Positions 32,842 through 43,038 of a stretch of 64,000 bases of DNA are shown here, piece by piece; the first letter of the stretch is position 1; the number at the start of each line of letters is the position of its first letter. The notes below the pieces were generated by a model. The model saw nothing but the letters and a program-made list of their open reading frames with translations, was not told where the DNA came from and ran no database searches. Source of the DNA: Stenotrophomonas lactitubi (GTDB taxonomy: Bacteria; Pseudomonadota; Gammaproteobacteria; Xanthomonadales; Xanthomonadaceae). Made by a program: the position numbers and the translations under genes. The stretch covers positions 2,480,001 through 2,544,000 of the forward strand of contig NZ_PHQX01000001.1 of NCBI RefSeq assembly GCF_002803515.1, read 5' to 3'.

Positions 32842-33651
32842 ATGCTGCAGATTCCCCCCGAAAACATCTGGATCGCCCTGGCGGTCACCCTCGCTGCGGG
32901 CCTTGCCACCGCCATCGGCAGCCTGCTGGTGCTGTTCTCGCGCCGCCCCAACCCGCGCCTGCTGGCCTTCGGCCTGGCCTTTGCCGGCGGCGCGATGGTG
33001 TATGTCTCGCTGTCGGAGATCCTCAACAAATCCATCGCCTCGTTCGCGCTGGCCTATGGTGAGCGCACCGGCTTCACCTACGGCACCCTCGCCTTCCTGC
33101 TGGGCGTAGTGGTGATCGTGTTGATCGACCACTTCATTCCCAACCCGCATGACAGCCTGGACAAGCAAGACCCGGCGTTCCGCGAGAACAGCCGCGAATA
33201 CCTGAAGCGGGTCGCCCTGCTGACTTCGGTGGCGATCACCGCGCACAACTTTCCGGAGGGGCTGGCGACGTTCTTCGCGACGCTGGAGAGCCCGTCGGTG
33301 GGCATGCCGCTGGCCTTCGCCATTGCCATCCACAACATTCCCGAGGGCATCGCCATTGCGGTGCCGGTGTACTTCGCCACGCAGAACAAGTTCTACGCGT
33401 TCGCCGCCAGCCTGTTGTCAGGCCTGGCCGAACCGGTCGGCGCAGCGATCGGCTATGTACTGCTGTCCGGCTCCCTGTCCCACGCCACATTCGGCTGGGT
33501 GTTCGGCCTGATCGCGGGGGTGATGGTGTTCCTGGCGCTGGACGAGCTGCTGCCGGCGGCGAAGCGCTACGCCAAAGGGCACGAGACCGTGTACGGGCTG
33601 GTGGCGGGCATGGGTACGCTGGCGATCAGCCTGGTGCTGTTCAAGTGGTGA
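32842..33651 (+). CDS. zupT: ZIP-family zinc transporter ZupT
   Basis: A 269-aa ZIP importer with eight predicted membrane segments. The paired metal motifs HNFPEG and HNIPEG (about 135 and 156) are the ZupT signature; a His-poor cytoplasmic loop lies at about 92-115. It imports Zn and other divalent metals. ATG 32842 follows a GGAAC and a palindrome GCCCCGGC..GCCGGGGC at 32790. The downstream gap to rluC is the large palindrome. Confidence 0.93.
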   Translation: MLQIPPENIWIALAVTLAAGLATAIGSLLVLFSRRPNPRLLAFGLAFAGGAMVYVSLSEILNKSIASFALAYGERTGFTYGTLAFLLGVVVIVLIDHFIPNPHDSLDKQDPAFRENSREYLKRVALLTSVAITAHNFPEGLATFFATLESPSVGMPLAFAIAIHNIPEGIAIAVPVYFATQNKFYAFAASLLSGLAEPVGAAIGYVLLSGSLSHATFGWVFGLIAGVMVFLALDELLPAAKRYAKGHETVYGLVAGMGTLAISLVLFKW

Positions 33652-33658
33652 AGGGTGT

Positions 33659-34140
33659 CCGGCCAACGGGCTGAGCCCCCTCGCGGCTGGCGCATTCCAC
33701 AGTATCGAGAGGTCACGGGCGGGGTCGATTCGCGGGGGACGCCGTAAACCCTTCCCTGGGGGCTTGGCCGCGGCATCCATGCCGCGGACACCCCCGCGAA
33801 CCGACCCCGCCCGCGCCCCGTCATTTTTCCGTGCGTGCCAGCCGCGCAATGAAAGAATGAAAAGCGAAGCCCGCGCTGCGCGCGTGAGTCGAGCATGGCT
33901 CGACTCTACCCGGGCCGCCGCGCGGACCGGGTCTGCTTTTCTTTTGATGTTCCGTGGCTGGCACGCGCGCGATCTGTCTGGCGCTGGGTGGGGTGGGCTT
34001 GCGGGGGTATCCGCGCCATGGATGGCGCGGCTAAGCCTACAGGGACGTACTTGCGGCGTCCCCCGCAGGCCCACCCCGCCCAGAGCTCCCCGGCAATCCG
34101 TCACAGTGCCAGCCACGAGGGGGCTGCGCCCGTTGGCCGG
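33659..34140. repeat. 482-bp composite palindrome between convergent genes
   Basis: Seen in the sequence: arms A (33659-33693) and A' (34107-34140), B (33717-33813) and B' (33986-34083), C (33829-33865) and C' (33935-33969), in the order A B C centre C' B' A'. Each arm is a near-complement of its partner (A about 31 of 35 matches). B and B' are themselves quasi-palindromes (GGGCGGGGTCG../..CGACCCCGCCC). The centre is a SMAG-type hairpin (33886-33909). The whole gap between zupT and rluC is this structure. Single-strand folding would give one giant hairpin with nested side stems. Confidence 0.85.
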
Positions 34141-34155
34141 TCAGCCCCGCAGGGG

Positions 34156-35130
34156 CTACTTCAGCCTGTCCAGCGCCTCGACCAGCTCATCCGCCAGCGG
34201 CGCACTCAGCACATATGGGCTCTTGCCGTCGTCCAGCGCGAACTCCAGTGACGCAGCATGCAGGAACAGGCGCTTCAGCCCGATCTGCTCACGAAGCCGC
34301 TTGTTGACTGCAGGATCGCCGTATTTGTCGTCTCCGGCCACAGGATGTCCCAGATGCTGGGCATGCACACGGATCTGGTGAGTGCGGCCGGTTTCGATGC
34401 GTACTTCGCAGTAGGAATGGCCACCCTTGCGCTCCAGCACCCGGAAATGGCTGATGGATTCCTTGCCGATCGCATTGACCTGCACATGGCGCTCGCCGCC
34501 CTGGCGCAGGCCTACGTGCAATGGCGCATCGACCGTCATCACACCATCCGGCATGCGCCCGGCAAGCAGGGTCAGGTAGCGCTTGCGGATGCCGGAGCCG
34601 TGGTCTTCACGCAGCAGCGCCTGCAGCTCGCTCAGCGCCGAACGCTTCTTGGCCACGATCAACAGGCCCGAGGTGTCACGGTCCAGCCGGTGGACCAGCT
34701 CCAGGGTCTGCCCGGGGCGCAGGGCGCGCAGGGTCTCGATGGCGCCGAAGCTGATGCCGCTGCCGCCATGGCTGGCGACGCCGGTCGGCTTGTTCAGCGC
34801 CAGCAGGCGGGCGTCTTCGAAAACGATGGCCTGCTCCAGCCGACGCATGAACGCCTCGGGTGGACCCGCCTTGTCTCCCTCTTCAGTGAGACGAACGGGC
34901 GGTATCCGCACTTCGTCGCCAGCCTCCAGCTTGCGCTCGGCCTTGGCGCGGCCGCCATTGACGCGCACCTGGCCGCTGCGGACCAGCTTGTAGACAAGGC
35001 TGCGCGGGGCACCCTTGAGCTGGCCGAGCAGGAAATTGTCCAGGCGCTGGCCGGCACGGTCGGCCGGAACGGTGATCATGCGCACGGAAGGCTTGTCGCC
35101 GGCCGGCTTGGTAGGGTCTTGTGCAGTCAT
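34156..35130 (-). CDS. rluC: 23S rRNA pseudouridine synthase RluC
   Basis: A 324-aa RluA-family pseudouridine synthase. An S4 domain is near the N-terminus (GQRLDNFLLGQL, GQVRVNGGRAKAERKLEAGDEVRIP). LVHRLDRDTSGLLIVAK carries the catalytic Asp (HRLDRDTSG). The C-terminal part has RTHQIRVHAQHLGHPVAGD. It modifies U955, U2504 and U2580 of 23S rRNA in E. coli. Start ATG 35130; the N-terminal MTAQDPTKP fits. It diverges from rne, a conserved arrangement that leaves rne a long leader. Confidence 0.93.
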   Translation of the reverse strand: MTAQDPTKPAGDKPSVRMITVPADRAGQRLDNFLLGQLKGAPRSLVYKLVRSGQVRVNGGRAKAERKLEAGDEVRIPPVRLTEEGDKAGPPEAFMRRLEQAIVFEDARLLALNKPTGVASHGGSGISFGAIETLRALRPGQTLELVHRLDRDTSGLLIVAKKRSALSELQALLREDHGSGIRKRYLTLLAGRMPDGVMTVDAPLHVGLRQGGERHVQVNAIGKESISHFRVLERKGGHSYCEVRIETGRTHQIRVHAQHLGHPVAGDDKYGDPAVNKRLREQIGLKRLFLHAASLEFALDDGKSPYVLSAPLADELVEALDRLK

Positions 35131-35536
35131 CAGCCTGTTTATTCTGTTACACTCGGGGGGCGAGATAAGGGATTGATTTCGTTGGAAGTTACTTAGGGCC
35201 AGAAGCCCCGCTTCCGACGAATCCGGCACAGTGCGCGACCACCGCCCGCGGGGCGGCCATGTTAGCGGCTCACCGGCGTTCCCGGCCATCGCCGATTGCC
35301 TGACACGCAGTCGCGCTGAACATGTCCCGTGCGGCGCTCCAGCCTGGCTGACAGCTGCCTCCGGCCCTGCAACACCCAAAACCAGAAAATTGAAGCGCTC
35401 CCGCGGCCTGCCGTGGTGTCGTAGCGCTGGAAACCCAAGCCGCCCTCCCCGCGCTTGCGCGAATGGGCGGCGAGCCGTGTCCAGAGGCGAAACTCCATGG
35501 CGTTCCGCGCGGTAGCCGCTTGCGAGGAACGCAACA
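35131..35536 (+). other. rluC-rne intergenic region; probable rne leader
   Basis: No gene is seen in these 406 nt. In gammaproteobacteria rne has a long 5' untranslated region with hairpins by which RNase E controls its own mRNA; the same could apply here. The right part holds several GC stems (for example GCCGCCC at 35440-35476). Divergent promoters for rluC and rne must lie here, but I cannot fix them. Confidence 0.6.
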
Positions 35537-38500
35537 ATGAAGCGAATGCTGATCAACGCCACGCAGGCTGAAGAGCTGCGTGTTGCCATCGTGGATGGCC
35601 AGTCGTTGTATGACATCGACATCGAGCAGCCGTCCAAGGAACAGAAGAAGTCCAACATCTACAAGGGCCGGATCTTCCGCATCGAGCCCTCGCTGGAAGC
35701 GGCCTTCGTTGAATACGGTGGCGGCCGCCACGGCTTCCTGCCGCTGAAGGAAATCTCCCGCGATTACTTCCAGGCCGGTGTCGACCACAACAAGGCCGGC
35801 ATCCGCGAGCTGCTGAGGGAAGGCCAGGAAATCGTCGTCCAGGTGGACAAGGAAGAACGTGGCAACAAGGGCGCTGCCCTGACCACGTTCATCTCCCTGG
35901 CCGGCCGCTACATGGTGCTGATGCCGAATTCGCCCAGCGCCGGCGGTGTCTCCCGTCGCATCGAGGGTGAAGACCGGGCCGCCCTGAAGGACGCCCTGGA
36001 CAAGCTGAACATCCCCGACGAAATGGGCGTCATCATCCGTACCGCCGGCGTCGGCCGCGATGCGGAAGAGCTGCAGTGGGATCTGGATTACCTGCTGAAT
36101 GTCTGGCGCGCCATCGCCGAAGCTGCCCTGAGCAAGCCGGCCCCGTTCCTGATCTACCAGGAATCGCGCCTGATCGTGCGCGCCCTGCGTGACTACCTGC
36201 GCGCCGACATCGGCGAGATCCTGGTGGACACCGAGGAGATGTACGAGCACGCCAAGGAGTTCATGCAGCAGGTGATGCCGCAGACCCTGCGCAAGCTCAA
36301 GCATTACAAGGACGACATCCCGCTGTTCAACCGCTTCCAGATCGAATCGCAGATCGAAGGCGCCTACGAGCGCAACGTGCGCCTGCCGTCGGGCGGCTCG
36401 ATCGTGGTCGACCAGACCGAAGCGCTGACTGCCGTCGACGTCAACTCCTCGCGCGCCACCAAGGGCAGCGACATCGAGGACACCGCGTTCCAGACCAACC
36501 TGGAAGCGGCCGAAGAAGTGGCCCGCCAGCTGCGCCTGCGCGATCTCGGCGGCCTGGTGGTGATCGATTTCATCGACATGGCGTCCAACAAGCACCAGCG
36601 CGAAGTCGAGAACCGTCTGGCGAATGCGCTCAAGTACGACCGTGCACGCGTGCAGGTCGGCCGCATCTCGCGCTTCGGCCTGCTGGAAATGAGCCGCCAG
36701 CGTCTGCGACCGAGCCTGGGCGAATCCAGTCAGATCGTCTGCCCGCGTTGCGACGGCCATGGCCGCATGCGCAGCGTCGAGTCGCTGTCGCTGTCGATCA
36801 TCCGCGTCGCTGAGGAGCATGCGATGAAGGAGAACACCGGGCAGGTGCTGGTACAGGCCCCGGTGGAGATCGCCAATTACCTGCTGAACGAAAAGCGCGG
36901 CGCGCTGGGCGAAATCGAGAAGCGCCACGAGGCGCCGATCGTGATCGTTGCCGACGAGCAGCTGCACACCCCGCATTACACCGTCACCCGTCTGCGCGAC
37001 AACGAACTGGGCGAGGAAAGCGGCAAGCCGAGCTACCAGCGCGGTACCCCGCGCAAGCTGCCGGTACACGCGCTGACCAAGGGCCAGCTGAACATCCCGC
37101 CGCCGATGGTGACCCAGGTCAAGCACAACTCCCCCGCCCCGGTGCGGGACGAAGTGGAACCGACCGCAGCGCCGGCACCCGCGCCGGTGGCCGCAGTGGC
37201 TCCGGCTGCCGCCGCCAGCGGTGGCGTGGTTGGCTGGCTGAAGCGCATCTTTGGCGGCGAGCCCGCTCCCGCTCCTGCACCGGCACCGGCCGCGCGCCAG
37301 CAGCAGGATGGCGGCCGCCGTGACCGCAACAAGGATCGCAACAAGGACCGCAAGGACCGTCGCGAGGACAGCCGTGGCAACGGCGGCAATGGCAATGCGC
37401 AGCAGCAGAAGGACGGCGGCAACCGCAAGGACCGCGGTGAGCAGCGCAAGGATGGCCGCAACGGCGGCAACCAGGCCAATGGCAATGGCAATGGCCAGCA
37501 GCAGCCGCAGCAGCAGGGCAAGCCGAAGGACGCCCAGCAGCAGCCGCAGCAGAACAAGCCGCGTAACGAACAGGGCCAGGGTCAGGGCCAGGGCCAAAGC
37601 CAGCAGCAGCCGAAGCTGAAGCAGCCGAAGCAGCCGCGCCCGCAGGACGGTGACAAGCCGGCCGAGAAGCCGCAGCGTGCCGCTGCCGAAGCCCCGGCCG
37701 ACGTCGTGACCGCAGCAGCTGCCGTGGCCACCACGACCGCGGTTGCGGCCACGGTCGCGGTGCAGGAAGAGAAGGCACTGGCACCGGCCGTTGCTACTGA
37801 AAACGTGGTCGACACTGTCGCGGCCGTGGATACCACCGCCGCCGCGACCGACGCCGAGGTCGTGGTTGCGACCGGCGCTACCGAAGAGGCTGCAGCCGAT
37901 GCCGCAGGCGATCAGACCGGCGAAGGCGCAACGCGCCGCCGCCGTGGTCGTCGCGGTGGTCGCCGTCGTCGTCGTGGTGGTGCCGAGAACGCCGCCGGAG
38001 GCGACGTGCTGGGTGATGACCTGGACGACGGTGATGATGCCGAGGGCGATGACAACGACGGCGATTCCGTCGAGCACAGCGCCCAGGCTTCGGTGGACGC
38101 CCCGGTTGCCGCCGCGCAGCCGTCGCGTTCGCAGCCGGAATTCGATTTCGATGACGAAGTCGAGCCGGCCGCCGCTGATGCCGGCAAGCCGGCACGTGCA
38201 CCGGTTGCGGTAGCCGCCGCAGTTGCTCCGGTCGCTGCCGTCAGCAGTGCCGTGGTCGAAGCAGCCGCTCCGGTGGCAGCCACGGTGCAGACCCCGGCTC
38301 CGCTGGAAGCCGTCGCCAAGGTCGAACCGACCCCGTCGCCGGTGCAGACCAGCATGCTGGATGCCATCGACGCGGCGACGCCCGTGCAGCCCGCGCCTGA
38401 AGCGGCTCCGGTGATCGAGGCGAAGCCGCCGGTGGTCGAGACCGCTGTCGCGATCGAAGCAGCCCCGGTCGCTGAACCGACCGCGGTGGTCGAAGCCGCT

Positions 38501-38794
38501 CCGGTGGCCGAGCCGAAGCCGGTGGTAGCCGACGTCGCGCCGGTGGTGGAAGCTGCTCCGGCAGTCGAACCGAAGGCCGCGGTTGAAGTCGCCCCGGTCG
38601 TCGAGCAGCCGGCAACGCCGGTGGCTGTCGAAGCCGCACCGGTGGAAACCGCTGCACCGGTCGCCGAGCCGGTCGTACCGGCGGCGGTCGACCCGATCGC
38701 CGATGGCCACGCCGACGCTGCCGCACAGGCCGCCGACGCGCAGGCTTCGGAAGAAGACGAAGACGCCGGCAAGCGCACGCCGCCTGCCGCCTGA
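35537..38794 (+). CDS. rne: Ribonuclease E
   Basis: A 1085-aa endoribonuclease. The N-terminal catalytic half (about 1-530) starts [20 protein letters not shown], has the S1 domain ([22 protein letters not shown]) and the DNase-I-like region with VVIDFIDM. Zn-link CPRCDGHG (about 399-406) supports tetramer formation. The C-terminal half is low-complexity: Arg/Asn/Gln-rich ([17 protein letters not shown]), then [16 protein letters not shown], then an Ala/Val/Pro/Glu tail of about 200 residues. The tail is the degradosome scaffold and RNA-binding part and is poorly conserved. It is followed by a strong terminator. Confidence 0.96.
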   Translation: MKRMLINATQAEELRVAIVDGQSLYDIDIEQPSKEQKKSNIYKGRIFRIEPSLEAAFVEYGGGRHGFLPLKEISRDYFQAGVDHNKAGIRELLREGQEIVVQVDKEERGNKGAALTTFISLAGRYMVLMPNSPSAGGVSRRIEGEDRAALKDALDKLNIPDEMGVIIRTAGVGRDAEELQWDLDYLLNVWRAIAEAALSKPAPFLIYQESRLIVRALRDYLRADIGEILVDTEEMYEHAKEFMQQVMPQTLRKLKHYKDDIPLFNRFQIESQIEGAYERNVRLPSGGSIVVDQTEALTAVDVNSSRATKGSDIEDTAFQTNLEAAEEVARQLRLRDLGGLVVIDFIDMASNKHQREVENRLANALKYDRARVQVGRISRFGLLEMSRQRLRPSLGESSQIVCPRCDGHGRMRSVESLSLSIIRVAEEHAMKENTGQVLVQAPVEIANYLLNEKRGALGEIEKRHEAPIVIVADEQLHTPHYTVTRLRDNELGEESGKPSYQRGTPRKLPVHALTKGQLNIPPPMVTQVKHNSPAPVRDEVEPTAAPAPAPVAAVAPAAAASGGVVGWLKRIFGGEPAPAPAPAPAARQQQDGGRRDRNKDRNKDRKDRREDSRGNGGNGNAQQQKDGGNRKDRGEQRKDGRNGGNQANGNGNGQQQPQQQGKPKDAQQQPQQNKPRNEQGQGQGQGQSQQQPKLKQPKQPRPQDGDKPAEKPQRAAAEAPADVVTAAAAVATTTAVAATVAVQEEKALAPAVATENVVDTVAAVDTTAAATDAEVVVATGATEEAAADAAGDQTGEGATRRRRGRRGGRRRRRGGAENAAGGDVLGDDLDDGDDAEGDDNDGDSVEHSAQASVDAPVAAAQPSRSQPEFDFDDEVEPAAADAGKPARAPVAVAAAVAPVAAVSSAVVEAAAPVAATVQTPAPLEAVAKVEPTPSPVQTSMLDAIDAATPVQPAPEAAPVIEAKPPVVETAVAIEAAPVAEPTAVVEAAPVAEPKPVVADVAPVVEAAPAVEPKAAVEVAPVVEQPATPVAVEAAPVETAAPVAEPVVPAAVDPIADGHADAAAQAADAQASEEDEDAGKRTPPAA

Positions 38795-38817
38795 TCGATC
38801 GTTGATCGGCAACAACG

Positions 38818-38852
38818 AAACGGCGGGGATCGATGATCCCCGCCGTTTTTTT
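38818..38852 (+). terminator. Rho-independent terminator of rne
   Basis: AAACGGCGGGGATC GATGATCCCCGCCGTTTTTTT has a GC stem and seven T. It begins 23 nt past the stop. Confidence 0.92.
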
Positions 38853-38899
38853 GTGCGTCTGGCGCCCACCGTCCCCTGCCATCAATAGGGCGCGCTCTG

Positions 38900-38975
38900 G
38901 TAGAGGCCAACCTTGGTTGGCACCGTGGGTTTCATGCACGCGGCAGCGCCTGTGCCAACCAAGGTTGGCATCTAC
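38900..38975. repeat. SMAG/REP inverted pair
   Basis: GTAGAGGCCAACCTTGGTTGGCA and TGCCAACCAAGGTTGGCATCTAC face each other. It lies between rne and the convergent EEP gene. Confidence 0.86.
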
Positions 38976-38986
38976 CGAGGCGTGCG

Positions 38987-39868
38987 TCAGTTTGCCGGCG
39001 CGAACTGCAGCCGGGTCCACACCCCGTAGTGATCCGACGCCCAACGGCCGCCGTCATCCGGCTGGTCGAACAGGATCTTCGCTTCGCGCGCGACCATCTC
39101 GTCCTGTTGGAAGAAGATGTGGTCAATCCGCGACGGCGCCTGGTAGTAGTGACGGTTGAGCGTACTGACACCGGCCAGGTCGGTGTTGACGTGCACGCTG
39201 CCGTAGCTGTCGCCGTAGTGGCTGCGCAGCTCGCTCAGATCGCCGGCATCGACCAGTGCATTGAAGTCGCCGGCAATCACCACCGGCGCACCCGCAGCGC
39301 TGCCGGCAATGAAACGCAGCAGGTCCTCGACCTGGCTGCGGCGGATGCGCTGGCCGGCGTCGTCACTGCGCTCGTTGAGATGGGTGGCATAGACATTGAC
39401 CGGCTTGCCGTCCACGTCGATGCGCAGATGGGCCACGGTGCGGTAGTCATCCAGCGGCAGCAGCAGGTGCTCGCCACGGGCCAGGATCGGGCGCCGGGTC
39501 AGCAGCGCATTGCCATACCGCTTGGGCGCTCCCACCGGATCGGTGGACACGAATACGTAGCGGTAACCGAGCTGGCTGGCCAGCCACTGCGCCTGGTTGC
39601 GCACGTTGCGCTTCTGGATCACTTCCTGCAGCGCGATGGCATCGGGCTGCAGGCGCTTGAGCTCAGCCACGATCGTGCGACGGCGGCTGGGCCAATCCTC
39701 GCGGTCATGGTGCAGGTTGAACGTCACCATGCTCATGCCAGGCTCGCTGACGGCCGCCGCGTTCGCCGCGGCGACCGGCTCAGCGGCTGCGGCCAGCCCC
39801 GGCAGGGCCAGCGCGATCGCCAGCCCCAGCACGCGGAGACGGCGGCCGATCCCGATCGGTTGACGCAT
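38987..39868 (-). CDS. EEP-family secreted hydrolase (intact catalytic set)
   Basis: A 293-aa protein with signal RVLGLAIALALPGLAAA. It has the complete endonuclease/exonuclease/phosphatase set: LQEV (Glu 82), RYGNALLTR, ATHLNERS, IAGDFNALVD (Asp 201, Asn 203), RIDHIF and a final SDHYGV. Family members cleave phosphodiesters or phosphate esters with Mg; the substrate here is unknown. It is the last gene of the sugar operon, 2 nt from the 1055-aa gene, so a role in sugar-phosphate or lipid turnover is possible but unproven. Start ATG 39868. It is a paralogue of the degenerate protein at 26717. Confidence 0.85.
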   Translation of the reverse strand: MRQPIGIGRRLRVLGLAIALALPGLAAAAEPVAAANAAAVSEPGMSMVTFNLHHDREDWPSRRRTIVAELKRLQPDAIALQEVIQKRNVRNQAQWLASQLGYRYVFVSTDPVGAPKRYGNALLTRRPILARGEHLLLPLDDYRTVAHLRIDVDGKPVNVYATHLNERSDDAGQRIRRSQVEDLLRFIAGSAAGAPVVIAGDFNALVDAGDLSELRSHYGDSYGSVHVNTDLAGVSTLNRHYYQAPSRIDHIFFQQDEMVAREAKILFDQPDDGGRWASDHYGVWTRLQFAPAN

Positions 39869-39870
39869 GG

Positions 39871-42800
39871 TTACTGCCCTTTGCGTTCGGCGCGGCGCAC
39901 TGCGCTCGGCACGTCGATCTCGACCCGTGCCGGCAACTGGTGCACATGCAGCTCGTTGTTGATCCATTCCACCGCCTCGCCGTTGACCGTCGCCTGGCCC
40001 GGCTCGCCGGCATACGGCCATGGCAGCACCACACCACCGGCCGGCGGTACCAGGCCGGGCTGCACGTCCAGCACCAGCTGCTTGTCGCTGCGCTGCAGGC
40101 GATAGTTGAGCTGCCCCTGCGGCGTGCGCAGGCCCTGCACGGCGATGCCCTCGCCCTGCAGCCACGACACCGGGATACCCGCAGCGAGTACCAGTGCCTC
40201 ATCCGCATCGCGGTTGTAGGCGAACATATCCAGCGCCGAACGGACGAAGTCCGAGGCCACCCATGCATGCGGCAGGTCACCAACAAAGAACGGCTTGCGC
40301 GGCGTACGCGAGACCACCTCGGCCCACTGGTTCCAGGCCTGCGGCGCGCGATCCTTGAAGAAGAACTCGGTGGCCTGCCAGGCGCGATCGCGCCAGCCCA
40401 GGCGCACGAACGCGGCGACGTTGCGCCATTCGTACGGCGTGTAGTCCTTCCATTCGCGCTTGCCATCGCGGCGCGCGACGAATTCGTTCCAGTAGCGCTG
40501 GAAGGTCGCGTCCAGCGCCTCCTGCGGCAACCGCCCCTGCTCGCCGCCCGGCGCCAGCGCGATCGTGGTGGACGTGGCATCGAAATCGCCCAGCTCGGCC
40601 GAGCCGGGCAGATAGTCGATGCGATGCTGTTGCATGGCCGCCAGCAGCGAGGCCTGCAGGTCATCACGGAACTGATCGCGCGATTCACTGATCTGCATCG
40701 CTTCGACCTTGCCCAGCTGCGCTGCCAGTTGCGCGGCGTCCTTGTAACCACGCAGCGCCCAGAAGTTGTCCCAGTACGAATGCATCGGCTTGGCCGAATA
40801 GCCCTCGTGGCTGATCGAGGCCGGCATCATCCCGTAGAAGGCAGGATTGCGCGCACGGTTCTCCTCGGTGCGCTCGCTGCCGCGCAGTTGTTCCATGTAG
40901 CTATAGGCGCCCAGCACGTGCGGCCACATCTGCTCGAGGAAGGCAGTGTCGCCGGTGTAACGGCCGTATTCGGCGATGTTGTAGATCAGCTCACCGTGGC
41001 TGTCGTTCTCCGGCACCGGATCGCTGCCACGCGCATCGACGCAGCACGGCACCTTGCCGTTCTCAAACTGATAGGGCGCATACCAGGTCACGTAGTCGCG
41101 CACGGCATCGCTGCGGCCCATCCGCAGCAGGCCTTCGGAGATCATCGCGCCGTCGCGGATCCAGCTGCGTGCGTACGAGCGCGTACCCGGCTGCAGACGC
41201 GGGCCGACCCGTGAGATCAGCATGTGTGCCACCGCCGTGCGCAGGGTTTCCACCAGCGGCTGGCCGGCAGCCGGCACCTGCAGGGTCACAGCACCCAGCT
41301 TGTCGCGCCACATTGCCGCGACCTGCTGCTGCGCCTTGGCCACGTCCAGCGCCTGCGGCGCCCAGCTGCCGGTCTGTGGCAGCACGATCGCCACTTCGCG
41401 GCTCTGCCCGGGTTCGAGCTTGATCGTGTACAGCAGCGCGCCGGACGCCATGCCGGTCGGATCCTTCACGGCGGTGGTGCCGGGCAGCTTGCCGCTGGCC
41501 AGGTGCATCGCATCCAGCTTGCCGTCGAAGCTGCTGGCAAAGCGCGCATCCGGCACCTGCAGGGGATACAGCCGCGGTTCGCCATTGATGCGCACCAGCT
41601 GCTCGCCCACGTCCAGGCTGTCGATGCGGCTGAAGCCGCCCACCGTGTTGAGGAACTGGGTGGGCGGATTAACCTGCCACGGACGGATCGCCAGTGCCAG
41701 GGTGTATTCGTGCGCGACCTTGTCCGGATTGCTCAACCGGTAGCGCCCGATCAGCTGCGCGCGCTCGGGCGTGCCCTGCACGAAGCTGGTCACCGACAGG
41801 CCGGCCTTCTCGTGCACCCAGTCGACCGTGGCGATCGGCAGGTAGCGATCCTGCAGCGACTGGGTGATGGCAACGTCGGCCCATTCCAGCAGCTTGCCGT
41901 CGAGGCGGATGAACGGCTCGATGCTGAAGCTGCCCTTGGCCGGCTCCAGTGCGCCGTCCTCACTGATCAACGCCTGTTCCTGGCCACCGTCCAGGCCAAG
42001 CAGGGTCCAGTACGGCTGCTCGCCAACGTAGGCACGCGGCAAGCTGCCACGCGGCAGGTCGGCCGCCACCGAGGACAGGAAGGCATTGGGGGTCGCGGCG
42101 AACGCGAGCGGCTTCAGGGTGATGTCACGGATGCCGTAGCGCCAGTTCGGCCCGCCCTGCAGGTCGAAACGCACGTAGCGTGCATCGGTGTCGGGCAGTG
42201 CCAGCCAGTCGCGGCCTCCGGCACCGGCGGTCACTTCGCGCACGGTACGCCAGTCACGACCGTCCTCGGAGGTGCGCACGGTGTAGCGGTTCGCTTCCAG
42301 GCTGGGCAGCCAGTCGATCACCGCACCGCCGATCTCGCGGCTCTTGTGCAGGTCCAGGCTGATGGTCTGCTGCTTGACCCCGCCACTGATCCAGAAGGTA
42401 TCGGACTTGCCGTCGATCATCCGGTCCTGCAGCGCGGTTGCGGTATCGGCGATCACCGAGGGCCGCAGCGCCGAATCATCCTGCGCGGGCAGGCCCTGCA
42501 GGGTCAGCTTGTCGAAGCACACGGTGCCACGACCACCGACCTTGCTGTAGATCGTGAACTCCATCGACGCGCTGCGCGTCATGTCCTTCTCTGGCGATGG
42601 CCCCCAGGCCTTGTCGATCTGCCGGCGGCGGTACTCCACCGGCGTCCACGCCTTGGGGAAGGCGTAGCCGGGACGGTTGACCCACCACACGTTGTCGCCG
42701 CTGGCGTCGATCAGCTTGAACTGCAGGTCGTTGGCGGGCGAATCACCGCGCAGCTGGAAGCCGAAACGGTAGTTGGCCGGGTACTCGATGTTCAGCGGGC

Positions 42801-43038
42801 GACGGATGCCGACGTAGCCGGAGACCTCATGGAAGTCGTAATCCAGGCACAGCGCGCGGCCACCGCCGGCACCACTGACCGGCCGCAGCGAGCCGCTGAC
42901 CTGGTCGGACAGCACCAGCTTCCATGCGCTGATGTCGTCGAAATCATCCAGCACCTTCGGCGCGGGCAGCGCCGGTGGTGCGGCGATCGCCAGGGAAGAC
43001 CACAACAGGCCCAGTCCAACGGCGATCGCACGCTTCAT
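39871..43038 (-). CDS. Large secreted discoidin/six-hairpin glycosidase-like protein
   Basis: A 1055-aa protein with signal AVGLGLLWSSLAIAA. An N-terminal beta region (about 28-185) is followed by an F5/8-type discoidin domain (about 195-310: DRMIDGKSDTFWISGG, WLPSLEANRYTVRTSEDGRDW, YVRFDLQGG). The C-terminal 500 residues form an (alpha/alpha) barrel of the six-hairpin glycosidase kind, with YARSWIRDGAMISEGLLRMGR, DSHGELIYNIAEYGRYT and HSYWDNFWALRGY. Carbohydrate hydrolysis is likely; bond and substrate are unknown. ATG overlaps the permease stop by 4 nt. It follows an ABC sugar importer. Confidence 0.8.
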   Translation of the reverse strand: MKRAIAVGLGLLWSSLAIAAPPALPAPKVLDDFDDISAWKLVLSDQVSGSLRPVSGAGGGRALCLDYDFHEVSGYVGIRRPLNIEYPANYRFGFQLRGDSPANDLQFKLIDASGDNVWWVNRPGYAFPKAWTPVEYRRRQIDKAWGPSPEKDMTRSASMEFTIYSKVGGRGTVCFDKLTLQGLPAQDDSALRPSVIADTATALQDRMIDGKSDTFWISGGVKQQTISLDLHKSREIGGAVIDWLPSLEANRYTVRTSEDGRDWRTVREVTAGAGGRDWLALPDTDARYVRFDLQGGPNWRYGIRDITLKPLAFAATPNAFLSSVAADLPRGSLPRAYVGEQPYWTLLGLDGGQEQALISEDGALEPAKGSFSIEPFIRLDGKLLEWADVAITQSLQDRYLPIATVDWVHEKAGLSVTSFVQGTPERAQLIGRYRLSNPDKVAHEYTLALAIRPWQVNPPTQFLNTVGGFSRIDSLDVGEQLVRINGEPRLYPLQVPDARFASSFDGKLDAMHLASGKLPGTTAVKDPTGMASGALLYTIKLEPGQSREVAIVLPQTGSWAPQALDVAKAQQQVAAMWRDKLGAVTLQVPAAGQPLVETLRTAVAHMLISRVGPRLQPGTRSYARSWIRDGAMISEGLLRMGRSDAVRDYVTWYAPYQFENGKVPCCVDARGSDPVPENDSHGELIYNIAEYGRYTGDTAFLEQMWPHVLGAYSYMEQLRGSERTEENRARNPAFYGMMPASISHEGYSAKPMHSYWDNFWALRGYKDAAQLAAQLGKVEAMQISESRDQFRDDLQASLLAAMQQHRIDYLPGSAELGDFDATSTTIALAPGGEQGRLPQEALDATFQRYWNEFVARRDGKREWKDYTPYEWRNVAAFVRLGWRDRAWQATEFFFKDRAPQAWNQWAEVVSRTPRKPFFVGDLPHAWVASDFVRSALDMFAYNRDADEALVLAAGIPVSWLQGEGIAVQGLRTPQGQLNYRLQRSDKQLVLDVQPGLVPPAGGVVLPWPYAGEPGQATVNGEAVEWINNELHVHQLPARVEIDVPSAVRRAERKGQ

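Noticed and set aside
33659..34140. Possible insertion sequence in the palindrome region
   Set aside because: No transposase frame and no flanking direct repeat is visible; the internal symmetry is not that of an IS with two ends.
35270..38869. 1199-codon minus-strand frame opposite rne
   Set aside because: It mirrors rne; the composition (Arg/Gly/Leu) is the complement of rne's Ala/Glu/Gln coding bias and no motif is present.
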